Shown in pieces: positions 34,801-46,252 of a DNA stretch of 64,000 nt. Positions within the stretch are counted from its first letter, which is position 1. The number at the start of each line of letters is the position of its first letter. The DNA is from Augochlora pura (taxonomy: Eukaryota > Arthropoda > Insecta > Hymenoptera > Halictidae), in NCBI RefSeq assembly GCF_028453695.1, contig NC_135774.1, positions 26,784,001 through 26,848,000 of the forward strand, read 5' to 3'. A program made the position numbers and the translations under genes. The notes under the pieces were generated by a model. The model made no database searches. It was not told where the DNA came from and saw only the letters and a list, made by a program, of their open reading frames with translations.

Positions 34801-36182
34801 CTCGCGCTCTCTTTCTCAATAATAAACATCCGGGGGAACGGGGTAATTCGTACGGCAAACGGATCGATGCCATTAACGCGAGAGCGCATTATCCCGAGCC
34901 GATATTCAATTCGACTCGGACGCGGCGGCCGCAGTTGCAAAACTCGGCGGCGGTACGCGCGGCCATCAAAATTAAATTGTTCAGCAGAGAGAGAGATTCT
35001 AGCGCTGGTCATCGTTCACCTGTCCCCCCTCGACGGTCAGTTTTATAACCTCTTTCTCGTCGTTAATCGAGAACTTCATTTCAAACATCCACGGTAACGC
35101 AATTAAACGAAATATAATCCATTATGCCGGATTAGCTTCGGCCAGGTTTGTGGACAGCGCGGCCGAATTCCTCAGGCTCCGGGCAACGGGTTTTTCGCTG
35201 CTCGGGGCCAGTGAATCTCGTTCATCCTCGTTTCTTTTATCGCCCGAATTAATGGCCACGGCAATCGGACAATTTTAATTCATTATATTTCGCTGCCGCG
35301 GCTGCTTTCCAGGCAACAATGTTTAATTCCATTGAGAGCTTGATAAATTCAATTTCAAATGTCCTCGTCGGCAACGATACGTTTTCGCTTGGTATTGAAA
35401 CCGATCTACGTTATCGGGTGGCTGCGAATTGGACAGGTATACTTTGCTGGACATACTTTTGCTATCGCAGGTACGATTATACGGCTAGATTAACTTTTAT
35501 ATTATTTTGCAAGGCATTGATAAATTAGACTCGAAGGGAATATGATTTGCCAGGTATTTGAGATCGACTCAAAGGTTACCTAGCTTATAGAAAGTATTCC
35601 AGGCATTTTACATGAAAAAATTCTAATATATAGTCTATAGTACGCTTAATTAAACACAGAAGACGGCATTTAAAAATCTTCTTCCATTCTCTCAGAAAAA
35701 AATAAATATACTGCTCCTTGAAACAGAGTCGAGATTTTCGTCAACTCGGTGAATATCGATAGATTAGGTTCGCCGATGGAAATGAGCAGTCAAGCCAGTT
35801 GAAAACAATTATTCTGGGAGTATATTTATGCGACTTCTGTGCCGGTATAAGTCGATAGCCGGAAAGTTTGACTTTTCTGGTCGAATTTCGCGGCGGCGCG
35901 AACTCCGGCCGGCGTTAAGTAATTTACAGCCGGCCGACGAGCACCATAAAACTCAATATTTCCCGGCGCCCTAAAAGCGCGTCACTTTAAAACTTGGTAA
36001 TCACCTTAGAGCAACAGTGACAAGCAAGATTAACGTTTAATAACCATTCATCGTCGGCGCCCCGGTGTCCCGAGGAGCCCGCGCGGAAAAAAGTTGCCGC
36101 GTATCTCAGCCGTCCGAACTCTCCGCCGCCGATAAATAAACCGTGTGTTCGACGAACAAAAATAGAAGGGGTTGGAGGGGGT
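31891..36182. other. Long gene-free stretch
   Basis: AT-rich 32340-34000, with scattered CAGAC words (for example GGCCAGACATCGATAAC near 33581 and CGCAATCAGACAC near 33438) like those in the 19.7-20.5 kb patch. A lone TTAACCCTTTCAGCG lies at 33666. GC-rich blocks at 34010-34630 and 34690-35300 have overlapping frames up to 181 codons but no domain. A short (CA)n run lies at 34480-34493. No RNA gene recognised. Confidence 0.55.
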
Positions 36183-36215
36183 GTTCCGTTGTTAGAAAAG
36201 AACATATTGCTGTAT
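36183..36215 (+). repeat. Dispersed 33-bp motif, copy 3
   Basis: One difference from the copies at 31566 and 52275 (GTTGTTAG in place of GTTGTCAG). About 320 bases later, GAGGATTTACAACTCTCGTAG and GCGAAAAACAGGGGGAAG (36537-36603) match GGATTTACAATAATCGTAG and GCGAAAAACAGGCGGAAA near 52430-52490, so these two copies belong to longer homologous segments. Confidence 0.9.
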
Positions 36216-36430
36216 TTTACAGACAAATGATTCTACCAAGACGTTACCAGGACTGGCAAGACATGACCCACGTCAGGAAGATAGGACTTAGCTTTAAGAA
36301 CAGGATATTTGTACATTGTGTTTATTTATCAATTATTGTCAATATAGCTATGAAGCAGACTTGTTATGGATCTATTATTTTGGTGAAAATTATTTCTTGG
36401 ACCCTAACTTGTTATAAAATATTTTGTTAA

Positions 36431-36487
36431 CGCACTGAATAGTTATTTAAGCGTGTACCACCAGTGGTACACGTGACACGGAATGTG
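36431..36487. mobile_element. Tiny TTAA element with central palindrome
   Basis: TTAA flanks at 36427-36430 and 36488-36491 enclose 57 bp. The ends are CGCACTG and, read inward, CACATTCCGTG, only roughly alike. At its centre CGTGTACCAC and GTGGTACACG (36452-36473) form a perfect 10-bp inverted repeat with a CA loop. A second TTAA-type family, distinct from the CCCTTTGC family, is likely; confidence is limited by the short length. Confidence 0.5.
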
Positions 36488-37098
36488 TTAAGTGGTTATA
36501 GGGTATCACGAATTTTTAAAGCTGTCATTTTAGATTCGAGGATTTACAACTCTCGTAGACAGTTGATAGATCTCAGTGTTAATTCGCGAAAAACAGGGGG
36601 AAGCGCAACGTTCGGAAAGCTTCCCGGAAACGTTCGACACGAATTTCGATCGTCTCTCTCCCCCCTTGGGGCAGTCGAACAGTTTTCTGTTAGTTCGACA
36701 GCGGGTGCCTTGGTTCACGCACCGAAACGTTTGATTATGCGAGCGTCCGTAAATTTTAATCGAAAATCAGGCGGCGGCGATTTCGGGGTCCCCTCCAGGC
36801 ATTTCGGATAGTTAAGGAACTACGGGCGAACTATGGCGGCCGGTCCCGCCGCCACGGGATTTATTCGGAACTTACGCTTTCCGTGATTCAATAAAAATTC
36901 TAATAAGGAAGTTATTTATTTATGAATCGGGAATAGTTCGGCTTGTAATATTCCGCGCTGAATTCTGGGACGGTTATGAAATTTACGAGCGAAGTTTGAA
37001 CGTTCAGTATGGTGAACGTTTTATGAATTTGCCTCGCGATGCCTCGCGACTATTAACGAAGATTTTCCGCTGAATATTTTTGGTTTTCGGTGGATTAA

Positions 37099-37462
37099 CT
37101 CTTTCGGTACGAGCGCCAGATATATTCTTCGTCCGTGCGACGACTGGTATAAATAACAGGATTTTATATCTCTTGATATTACAGCTGGAGGCGACACTTT
37201 TAAAAAAAAAAAAATACTGCTTTCATATCAGTTTTTATATCATATATATAACCCGACCACAATTCTGTGAGTCGGTTGTCATGGCTACCAATAATTTGCT
37301 ATTTTTTATTTATGTATTATTGTACATTATTTACTAAAATAGATTTATTGAAAAATCTATTTTGTAAAATTAATTTACAAAATAGATAAAATAAGTACTG
37401 TTTACTGCTAATATTATGAGAATATAAAAATGTTTACGCCTGAATGATAGGTCGGTGAAGTG
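37099..37462. mobile_element. Possible TTAA element, ~364 bp
   Basis: TTAA + CTCTTTCGGTACGAGCG at 37095 could pair with GGTCGGTGAAGTG + TTAA at 37450-37466, which read inward gives CACTTCACCGACC. The match is weak. The interior is AT-rich with an A12 run at 37203. Confidence 0.3.
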
Positions 37463-37466
37463 TTAA

Positions 37467-38699
37467 GAAAAATGTCGAACGATCAGTGGGTGGCGAAATT
37501 ACGCGAGTCTCCGATATTTCCAATCAGTAGTTCAGGTCGGCCAGGTCAGACGGCTGCCTTCTGTTCGCTAATACGTTAATTCCCGGTAATCTGATAATAG
37601 GCTTGCAGTTGTGATCTTCTCTCGCCCATCGGTCGGTCAATTCCGAGCAAAACGTGCACCGCCGGGGAGCGTGCACAGGAATCGCGGAACTAGCAAGTTG
37701 AAATTTTCCAGGATCGACGAGGCGATTTCCTGGGTGCGGATCCCAGCATTGACCGCGAGAAGCCTCTCCGAATTCCATGTCCGCATGGATTTAAATACCG
37801 ATTCTGTTAAATCATTCGTTCCGATGAAATTCTGCGGGTAGGGAAGGTAAGGAAGGTTTTACAATTATTACGCGGATCAAAGCGTTTTGAATATGTTTGA
37901 GGAATCTCCTATTAATTTGGCTTTCCTGTTCGCGGACAGAGAAATTGGCGGAGTGCTAATATACGCCACCGTAATTATAATACTGGAACCAGCAGTTCAG
38001 TTTAAATGAATGCTTCCTGATCTTTTTGTTTCGCAGTTTCTGATACTGTCGAAACGTTTATGATAGATATGAGTGTAAGAATATATTTATTGAAGTATAT
38101 ATTGTAATAAAAATTGTAGAATACTTAAATATATTAATTCTTGTTATTTTTATAACATGACATACATTAATCACGTTTGGGGCTTGGTAATTCTAATTTT
38201 AGTAATTTACTATTTACAAGAATATAGAAATTATATATTTATATAATGTTATAATTATTAACTATTTGAGAGCTAAAGAATAAAGTACAATATTGAAAAT
38301 TTAAGATATAATATTCCTTTATATATTCTTTTATATTTCTATAATTGTAATATACATAAACAATATAAATATTAATACTAATTTATACCACTTATGACAC
38401 TCATAATAGAACATGGGGCGCTATAACTTCCACTAGTTAGTTGCTCAGAACCAACTGGACATCTGGCAAACCTACCTTGTAGGATTTTTATTGGCTGCGA
38501 AAGAGGTCAAAGATCAAGCTCAAGACTAATGCTACGAGGGTAGTAGCAAATGGTCCGACCGCCGCAGGTCCACCAAAAATCAATATGGCGATCTTGTTAG
38601 CAACGCGTCCATAAACACGCTTGAGACTGGCCGCATGGTCAGCCTGTTAATTAGGTTCCATTTAGTCGTGCTGTTCACCCAAAAATCGATCGACGATAA
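37467..38699. other. Gene-free stretch, mostly AT-rich
   Basis: GC-rich 37500-37830 with unrecognised frames, then AT-rich to 38400 with several TATAATAT words. No transposon end, RNA gene or tandem array that I can support. Confidence 0.6.
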
Positions 38700-38850
38700 G
38701 GCAGAGAGAGAGAGAAAGCGAGAGAGAGAAAAGAGAGAGCGAGAGAGAGAGAGAAAGATGGAAGAGAAAATGGAAGAGAGAGCGAGAGAGAGAGAGTGGA
38801 AGGAGAATGACAGAGAGAAAGGAAAAGAGATAGAGAGAGAGAAGCAGCTC
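38700..38850. repeat. GA-rich low-complexity tract
   Basis: AGAGAGAGAAAG and GAGAGCGAGAG words dominate 150 bases. Frames on both strands (Glu/Arg on plus, Leu/Ser on minus) are translations of the repeat. Confidence 0.9.
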
Positions 38851-39198
38851 TCAAGCCGTCCGTCTGACCTGAGCAACTCTCGGCAACCCGGTCTCGTTTG
38901 ACCCATCCGGCAGCGGCTCCCGCGGGAGCCGGTTTCATAAATGGCCGGCAAAAGTTCGCTCGAACGAGTAACTTTTAATTTCCAGTTGACGTCCGTTTCG
39001 CCGAAGAACGCCGCCGGTTTAATAACCCGTGGACCTGTCCACGTTGCCTCGGCTTTCAAAGCCGGATGAAACGAAATTTCCGCGCCCCTGAGCTTCGCCA
39101 TTTTAATCACCCGATCGCAGTTCTTTAATCGTCCAGCTTCGGAAAACACGGCATTATTATCTCCGGCAAATTAATCTGAGGTTTTTATTCCAGTATTT

Positions 39199-39199
39199 A

Positions 39200-39231
<32 letters not shown>

Positions 39232-39233
39232 TC
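39199..39233. repeat. (CT)n microsatellite
   Basis: CT run with one CAC interruption, preceding an AT-rich valley. Confidence 0.95.
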
Positions 39234-39510
39234 TTGTATATCTTGTGATACTGTACACCATAGAGCTATAAATACAGTTTCAGGGGAAAAATTCAATCGG
39301 AGGACTGTATTATTTCCTCAATTGAAATCTTCGTTTACGAGCGGGATGAAGCAGTATCTCTTTTATCGCACGGCGAGTCGAATGACAGGGCTGGCTATAT
39401 GGGACAATTTTAATGGGGGAACTGGAATATTAACATTCGGAACGAACCTCCCTTCGTCGGTGAATTTATCTTCGCGGTATTGTCTCGTTACGCTGTTATT
39501 GTCTCCGGTA

Positions 39511-39655
39511 AATGTCAATGAATGTGAAGATAAATGTGTCAATGAATGCGTGAATAAATGTGTCAATAAATGTGTGAATAAATCTGTGAATAAATCTATG
39601 AATAAATGTGTTAAAGAATATGTAATAAATGATATACAAATAAATGTATCAATGA
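39511..39655 (+). repeat. 12-bp minisatellite, AATAAATGTGTG
   Basis: Around ten imperfect units of about 12 bases (AATAAATGTGTC, AATAAATGTGTG, AATAAATCTGTG). Because 12 is a multiple of three, one plus frame reads as Asn-Lys-Cys-Val repeats and stays open for 114 codons. The periodic peptide is a by-product of the repeat; there is no homology outside it. Confidence 0.85.
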
Positions 39656-40326
39656 CCATATTATAGTATCTCTTTTACGATACCAGGTACTAGACTATAA
39701 TCATACTCTTTGCAGCTAAATCCAATTAATGAACATAATTCTGAAAGTACTTAAAAAGTATTTAAACCTAGCCAAAAATATTTAAATATTGCTATAGGAC
39801 GAAATTTTCAGGAACGAATTAATGAAGCGCATCATAAAGAATGAACGCAATCGGAATACTTAAACGAGGATGTTACGCGTCCCACGGTTCATCGAGCCGG
39901 CTCGAGAAACCGCGGCAAAGCAACTTTGACGAATATTTGAAGGGTTGCGCCCTAGGACGCTCGACTCGTTTTAGGCAACTAAATTTCGGCCGGGGACGGG
40001 AGAACGACTACGATTCCTTCGCCGGTTGATCGTGCAAACTTAACTCGAGCGAATTGCCTCGTTAACGTGGCCGACTCGGATATTATTTGGAGCCCGCGAT
40101 CACAAAGGGAATTAACTAGCCGTAAGCGGGCCAAGCCGAGCAGCTGTAATCCCTGTTCGGTCAGTAAATTGATTGGCCGCCTCTCTCTCGCTCTCCCCCT
40201 CTCTCTCCGCGGCATTGCCAAAAAAGGCGGAGCCGCCGGCGGGAAGGGCGGTGCCGAAGAACGTCACGGATCCCGCGTCATCGAAAACGCGCAACCCTCT
40301 ATCGTTGAAAGCTCTACTGCCAAATA

Positions 40327-40328
<2 letters not shown>

Positions 40329-40360
<32 letters not shown>
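40329..40360 (+). repeat. Poly(A) run of 32
   Basis: An uninterrupted A32 between CAAATAAT and CAGAAAAAATATG. It could be the tail of a retroposed RNA, but no clear flanking duplication or recognisable source gene was found upstream. Simple slippage is equally possible. Confidence 0.9.
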
Positions 40361-40361
<1 letters not shown>

Positions 40362-43300
40362 AGAAAAAATATGCGCCAACAGCGGCGTCTATTCTGTAGG
40401 CTGCAAAGCACTCTGGCCGGAGTTGAATGCGACGCGTCCGACTATTACTCACTGTTTCTACTTACAATCAGTCACAGCGCGGCGTTATTTGTTTCTGTCC
40501 GGCCGGTATCCGCCAAACCATCTGCGTTCGTCAAGTTATTTCAGGAAACAGATAACACCGCCAATGTTTGCTGTACACTGACCCAAGCCCGGGGGCCGGG
40601 CTTATTACAGTACGACAGCTGGCCAGCGGGGCTCCCTACACACACGTTCGCTTGTTACTCAATTCACGGCGGCCATCCCTTTCGCGAGATCTAAGGGCAA
40701 TATTTGCGAAAAACACTGTTCCCTCTTCGACGATTATTTTTTATATCAATATATAACCTGAACACTTTATCGACTGATTATTCGCTCTTAAATATTTCTG
40801 TAATTACAGAATAATTAAATCTAGTGATACTTTTATATTTTCATAGCATTAATATTAAAGAATATTTATTTGGTCTATTCTATTTATTTTATACATCGTG
40901 AAAGGTATCTACTATTTTAAGAGTTCAATAACAATATTGGAGCTTACAGTAGTAGAATATCAAATTATTAATTACTATAGCAAACGATTTAGAAACTATC
41001 AATCGGGGAGAAAGTCGATTTATAAATTGTCTATAGACATCCAATCAGTAAAATATTAATTCTGTCAACTCCAAGAGCATGCGAATTATTACTTAACAGA
41101 ACTACAAAGTATTTTACAAAATATAAATCTTTAAATAAAATTGCAAGGTAAAAACAGAAAGTCTTATTGTTATTTATTTTATCGTTTTTACGAGTTCAGA
41201 ACACACTACCGCGTCGCGTCGTCGGATATTCGTGCAATTAAACGGACGCTTTTTATCTAGATTAGAGTACCGACAAACCGCTATAGCACTCCGGGTAACA
41301 TTTCGCAAATAGTGCCGGCATGTTCGCGCCGGAATTTATGGAGATTTATTAGCAGCGTGTAGTGTTTCTTCGGCAGAGAGAGAGAGAAAAAAAAAGGAGC
41401 CCACGGTTCGGATTTCCTGCGGAACCGGAGGGCCAACATCCGAGGTTCAGTAATTTAGACTTCGGTGTATACTTAAGGGTAACGATATAGCGCGGCGCCG
41501 AACCCAGAGGGGCAATAAAGACAGGTTTGGATACCGACGGTCAACAAAGGGTATCGGACAAAAGGCAAGTGACATTTCACCCCTTGCTGTACAAATTAAC
41601 CCGCGCCCCTATTAGGTATCCGAGAAAGTTCGCGTCGCTGTTTTCGTAGTCCCCGAACGGCGGCGAGCGATATTTATTGCCATTCCGACCCCCTTAATCG
41701 CCCGGTCAGCCGGATTTCTTGCAAAATTCTCCGGAGCCTTCGCGTACTTTCCTGTACAAAAATTTACTGAAACTTCGAGCAAAAGCGGAGTGTATTATAA
41801 AATGTTTAATTCGAAAAAAAGCAACTTTGAAACTTCCTTCCCTGCATAAAAACAATTATGAGAAATTGTTCCAGATTTATTAAAATAATCAAAGGAGATT
41901 GTATTATATTATTAGGTTTTTTTTATACTGTTCATTGCAATTTATTGGAGAAATTTTTATTTCAGTTATTGTGAAATAAAAATTTGCCACCTTTCGTCAC
42001 ACAACCTTTCACATTTCTGAAATATTCCAAATACATATTATATTATTTAAATATATATTACATTATATATTCAGTTGTATATCATTATTATTATTATTTT
42101 TACTATTCCAATTACATATGTTATATTATAATTCCAATTATATATAGCATATTATGGTTCCAAATATAACATATATTACAAGACTCCGAATAATTTAATT
42201 TTACAGAATCCATAATATTTAAAAACCCTTCCTTGATACTAAATTATATAAAACGAAATTTAAAAATTTTTGATAATTAATAGTCTGTCCAGTGTCACTC
42301 AAAATGGTTTATATTCTATTCTTTTCATTCTCTGAATGAAACAATTTTTGCTTCAAAATAAAACATCAAGATAAAACAGTAACAAAAATTAGCTAATTAG
42401 GTTCTGCAACTAACATTGAAATAATTTTCGCATACAACTGACTGCACTCTCTCGGTCCACGTGCCGACTGAATTTCTCTAGCTGGCAAGTTCTGTAACTG
42501 TGGGAAAATTGCAACAGGACCTTGGCATAGCCATGCGAAGCCTCGTTCTGTTTAACTTGCGTTCCATATTCGCCGTCATTTCCCCACCCAGTGTTTTGCA
42601 CCCTCGAGCGACCAGGTGAAACCCTTCGTCACGTTCGCTTTGGAGGACTCCTTTCCTCGTTATGCACAAAGACAAGGGTCTCTGTGCCGCGCCGGTGCGC
42701 CGGACACTGCGGTCGTTGTCCCTCTGACTGCCTCTTGTCTTCCGGTTTTTTCTATCCCATCCATTCCACCCCTCTCTCTCTCTCTCTCTCCCTCTCTTGC
42801 TATTCCTAGACAATCATAATCCAGCCTGAACAGCCGTTGTTGTTCTTGCCACGGGACCGTTAACGAGCCGGCGACACAGTGATCACGCCGAGGGCCGTTG
42901 CTCCTGCGTGCGGGCGCGCGCGCGTGTATGTACGCTGATCTGTTTGCTTGTTTGCCGAGCCGCAGTTGTCCGCGGGGTGTGTACCTGTCCACCACCTGAG
43001 ATTCCAATGGACGCCGCGCACGTGACACGCTCCGAAAATTTCGGTACGACCTTCTGTTTGGGGACCACGGTTCCCCGGGGGATAATAATGTCGCGGGGAA
43101 TTGTTGTATCGCGGCGACAGCGGAGAGGCCTGTCTGACCTGTGGCTGACCGCTTCTACTGATTCGGTGCTCGCTAACGCGGAAACTCGTGTTCCAGTGGG
43201 ACAATTGCCAGCTGAAAAATATATCCGTAACGAAACGGGGACGTGGGTCTGTTCTGACCCAGGTTATCCATGCTGTTCCTGATTTATAATCTGTCGACAG

Positions 43301-43943
43301 CCGGTTTAAATTATTTAATGCTTGGATTGGTTCCAATTGAAGGATTAACGTCGAATTGGAAGTAACCTGTTCAAAATTTTCCGTGTCACGTGGCTCTTTA
43401 ATTTCCTGTGTGGAAATAATTTTCACTGTTTAAATAAGGATAGGAGAATACGCTAGTATTTTCTTCCACACTGATTCTTTGACTATATAAAAAATAATTA
43501 ATAAAACTATCTGTACCGTTTTCTGCCAAAAATAAAGTACCTTGTCGTTAAATGGGATTGATTTTGGATTATTATATTCAGAACTATTATCATACGGTGA
43601 CTTGAATTTTTCAGCTCGAAAATATTTTTCTCTATTTCAATAAAAGTTGAAGAATATCCTAGTATTTTTGAAACACCAATTCTATAATTGATCGCGGAGA
43701 AAAAAATTCTCGGAAACGTCCACGAAACGAAATATCCAGCGTCGAAATCTGGAGCGTCCATGAAGTGCCTCGTCGATAAGAACACCGGCCTGTCGCGCGC
43801 TTAATTCCGCCGGTAGCGCCACGACGTCCATTAATCTCTCAATCTCGGCAACAAGGTTCCCGCTAATTAATCCGGCCCTAAACTCGTGTCCATCAATTTC
43901 GCATTTTCCACGGCGAAGTTCCGCGGGAGCCCCGCCGGTTTCG
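40361..43943. other. Long gene-free stretch
   Basis: AT-rich valleys (40720-41180, 41780-42400, 43280-43700) separate GC-rich blocks (41200-41740, 42430-43260). A (CT)n run lies at 42772-42796. The 188-codon minus frame at 42860-43426 overlaps open plus frames and shows no domain. No RNA gene or mobile element recognised. Confidence 0.55.
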
Positions 43944-43957
43944 CCCCCCCCCCCCCC
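43944..43957. repeat. Poly(C) run of 14
   Basis: C14 in a GC-rich segment (TTCG before, TCCG after). Length may be uncertain in the assembly. Confidence 0.9.
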
Positions 43958-44542
43958 TCCGTCCGGGGAGGCCAGTGATTATGTTAAATCGCCGCCGGTG
44001 GAATTAAAAGTGCAGGGAAAACTTGTAGGAGCGCGTCACCGTGGCCTGAAATATGTATACAAATGACGGGGAGTGGAGGGGCCGCCGCGGGAAAGTTGAT
44101 TCGAACGTCTACGGGTGTATATCTGAATTGCAAATGTTTTATGCAGAGAGCCGCCAGTATCTGTTGGCAGCGTCGAAGGGAAATATTTATGACGGCGACG
44201 CCACTGTGCATTTATTTTCCTGTCCCCTACCATCGTCGATCCTTCTCATTTTTTTTTTCCCTCCCACTACCCCGCCACGCCCCACCCGCCGTTCGTCCGT
44301 CGTTCGTCCGCTCCGGGCGTTATCTCCGGGAGCGTGTCGGTGACAATACTGCCGCGCGGACTCTCCGACCGATTTCATTTCGCTAATTGAAAACCGACTG
44401 ATCGCGTTCCGATACCGAAGACAAACAGGGCCACATTATTATCGATTTAATTTCAGATTAACGAGCGTATCGCCGTGACAGCCGTTCGATCCGCCCCCGC
44501 GGGGATATAAAGTCTCCTCGAATATATCTATATACGGACGTA

Positions 44543-44594
44543 TAGTCAGTCCCATAAGTATTCGTACCCTCGTTGCTTATAAGAGAAATTTGTT
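44543..44594 (+). mobile_element. Tc1/mariner-like terminal repeat, copy A
   Basis: AGTCAGTCCCATAAGTATTC then GTACCCTCGTTGC, followed by TTATAAGAGAAATTTG. The CAGTCAG...AAGTATTCGTACCC form is typical of Tc1-like termini. The same ~48 bases recur at 61446 in the same orientation. No opposite terminus or transposase was found nearby, so this is a solo end or truncated copy. AAATATAGATATAATA occurs twice just downstream. Confidence 0.6.
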
Positions 44595-44600
44595 GAAATC

Positions 44601-45552
44601 AAGGGATGCATGTAAAAGTTTTGCAATAAACTTTTTATTTTTATATAAAAAGTATGTAAATATAGATATAATACGTATAAAAATGCAGATTTAAAATGTA
44701 CATAAATATAGATATAATATAGAATCCTGCCGGCGCGACGACTCCTCCATTCGGTGATTAACCAGCTCCAGGTGAAATGAAATTAGATTTTCCGCGGTGG
44801 TCCGCGCGTTCCGCGCTGTCGTCTGGGGAATGTTTTCTAACACGTTCGCCGCGATATTAGCACCGGGAAATTTACGAGCGGCTCCGAAACTTTTCCATCC
44901 CCCTCCCCCTCTCTCTCTCGCTCTCTCTCTCACCGACTAAAACGAAACTTCCTTAATCAATTTGATCGCGCCGCGCGTTTGATCGAACTCTTTAAGCCCG
45001 GCAGATTTTTCACGGGGAGTGGGGAGGAACGGAGTAGTTTTCGCGCGATGTTTTCACTTAATGGTAGCACAATAAGTCTTTCTACCGAGTCTCCCGCGGG
45101 TAGAGAGTTTAAAGCCAAGTTCTACTTCGTTAAACTCCGCCGGAAACTGTCTACCGCCCGCTCGGTTCCTCCTGTCCCGCGGCCTTCCAACCCGCTACCC
45201 CCCGTTCGGTTTAATTGGGGTATTTATTCGCGCACCTGAGATCAGAGAAATTTGTTCCGACGATGCGCCGGCAGCGGGGCGACGTGTTTGAGGAGACTTG
45301 ACACGGTTTTCACTCGGTCCACAGACACCTTGTGTTTAAAGGGTAACACGCGTTAGCGTTGAAGAACACCGGCGACGTTTACGCGAGCGCGCTAATGTCG
45401 CGGGTTTGTGCTTTCACGGTTGTATATAGTGTGCTTTAGCCGACGTCGTTGAATACCGTGTAAATCGCGACCGAAAGTTGTAATACTACTTCCGTTTATA
45501 TTTCATAGGATACGTTCCGTGTACTATAATTTTATGCTTGCGTAGGCTAGCG
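44601..45552. other. Gene-free stretch, no supported gene
   Basis: AT-rich to 44730, then GC-rich with a CT run at 44909-44931. Frames up to 86 codons are without domains. Confidence 0.55.

Positions 45553-45587
<35 letters not shown>
45553..45587. repeat. (CTA)n trinucleotide repeat
   Basis: About twelve CTA/ACT units. One plus frame reads as a Leu run, explained by the repeat. Confidence 0.95.
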
Positions 45588-45867
45588 GTTGCTGGAACAT
45601 ACGTTTATGGCGATCGTAAACGACGGCAAAGACTGCCTTAATCAAAGTTTACCTCTTGACCGACCTAACTTCAGCTTGTACTCAAACACCTGGTCATCGT
45701 TTAGCGAACGTGTGCCACGAGTCTAATCAGAGAGTCCCCTTTATGGTGGAATTTTATCAATTTGATACAGGAGTGCTCGGTATTGAATATAAACTTTCAT
45801 TATCAATGCTAACTTATTCAATTGATACGGATTTGGGAATTGCCATTGATATTTGGAGGATTTTTAA

Positions 45868-46248
45868 CCCTTTGAATTCGAGAGAAGACTGCAAAACACC
45901 ACTATTGTTTTAGCACGTTATGAAGTAATATTTGTTAGATTATTGACATTGTTTAGTTAAGAGAAATTAAATTCATTTTTTAACTTCTTCATTTAAGTCA
46001 GGTTATACATAATATAGTAGAATAAAATACAGTACAGTACAATACATTACAACACAATGCAGTACAGTAAAGTACCGTACAATACAATAGAGTACAATAC
46101 AATACAATAAAATACAATACAATAAATTACAATAGGGTACAATACAATACAATATAATACAATATCCTATAATATAACCCAATGTCACTTAAACTGCACA
46201 TAGACCAGTTCCATGGCGTCACTCCAACGGAGCCTACTGCCGAAAGGG
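45868..46248. mobile_element. piggyBac-like MITE carrying an ACAAT array
   Basis: TTAA flanks at 45864-45867 and 46249-46252. The left end is CCCTTTGAATTCGAG. The right end, read inward, is CCCTTTCGGCAGTAGGC. The match is clear only over CCCTTT, so the pairing rests on orientation and TTAA. At 381 bp it is the longest simple candidate, and the excess is explained by the tandem array at 46020-46180. Confidence 0.5.
46020..46180. repeat. (ACAAT)n-type minisatellite
   Basis: About thirty imperfect 5-bp units, mostly TACAA, with TACAG and TATAA variants. It lies inside the TTAA element at 45868-46248. Confidence 0.9.
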
Positions 46249-46252
46249 TTAA

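Noticed and set aside
38580..39149. 189-codon minus frame
   Set aside because: Its middle is a translated CT repeat (Leu/Ser/Phe runs) and the rest shows no recognisable family.
39322..39666. Frame with Asn-Lys-Cys-Val repeats
   Set aside because: Explained by a 12-bp minisatellite; the repeat length keeps any frame open.
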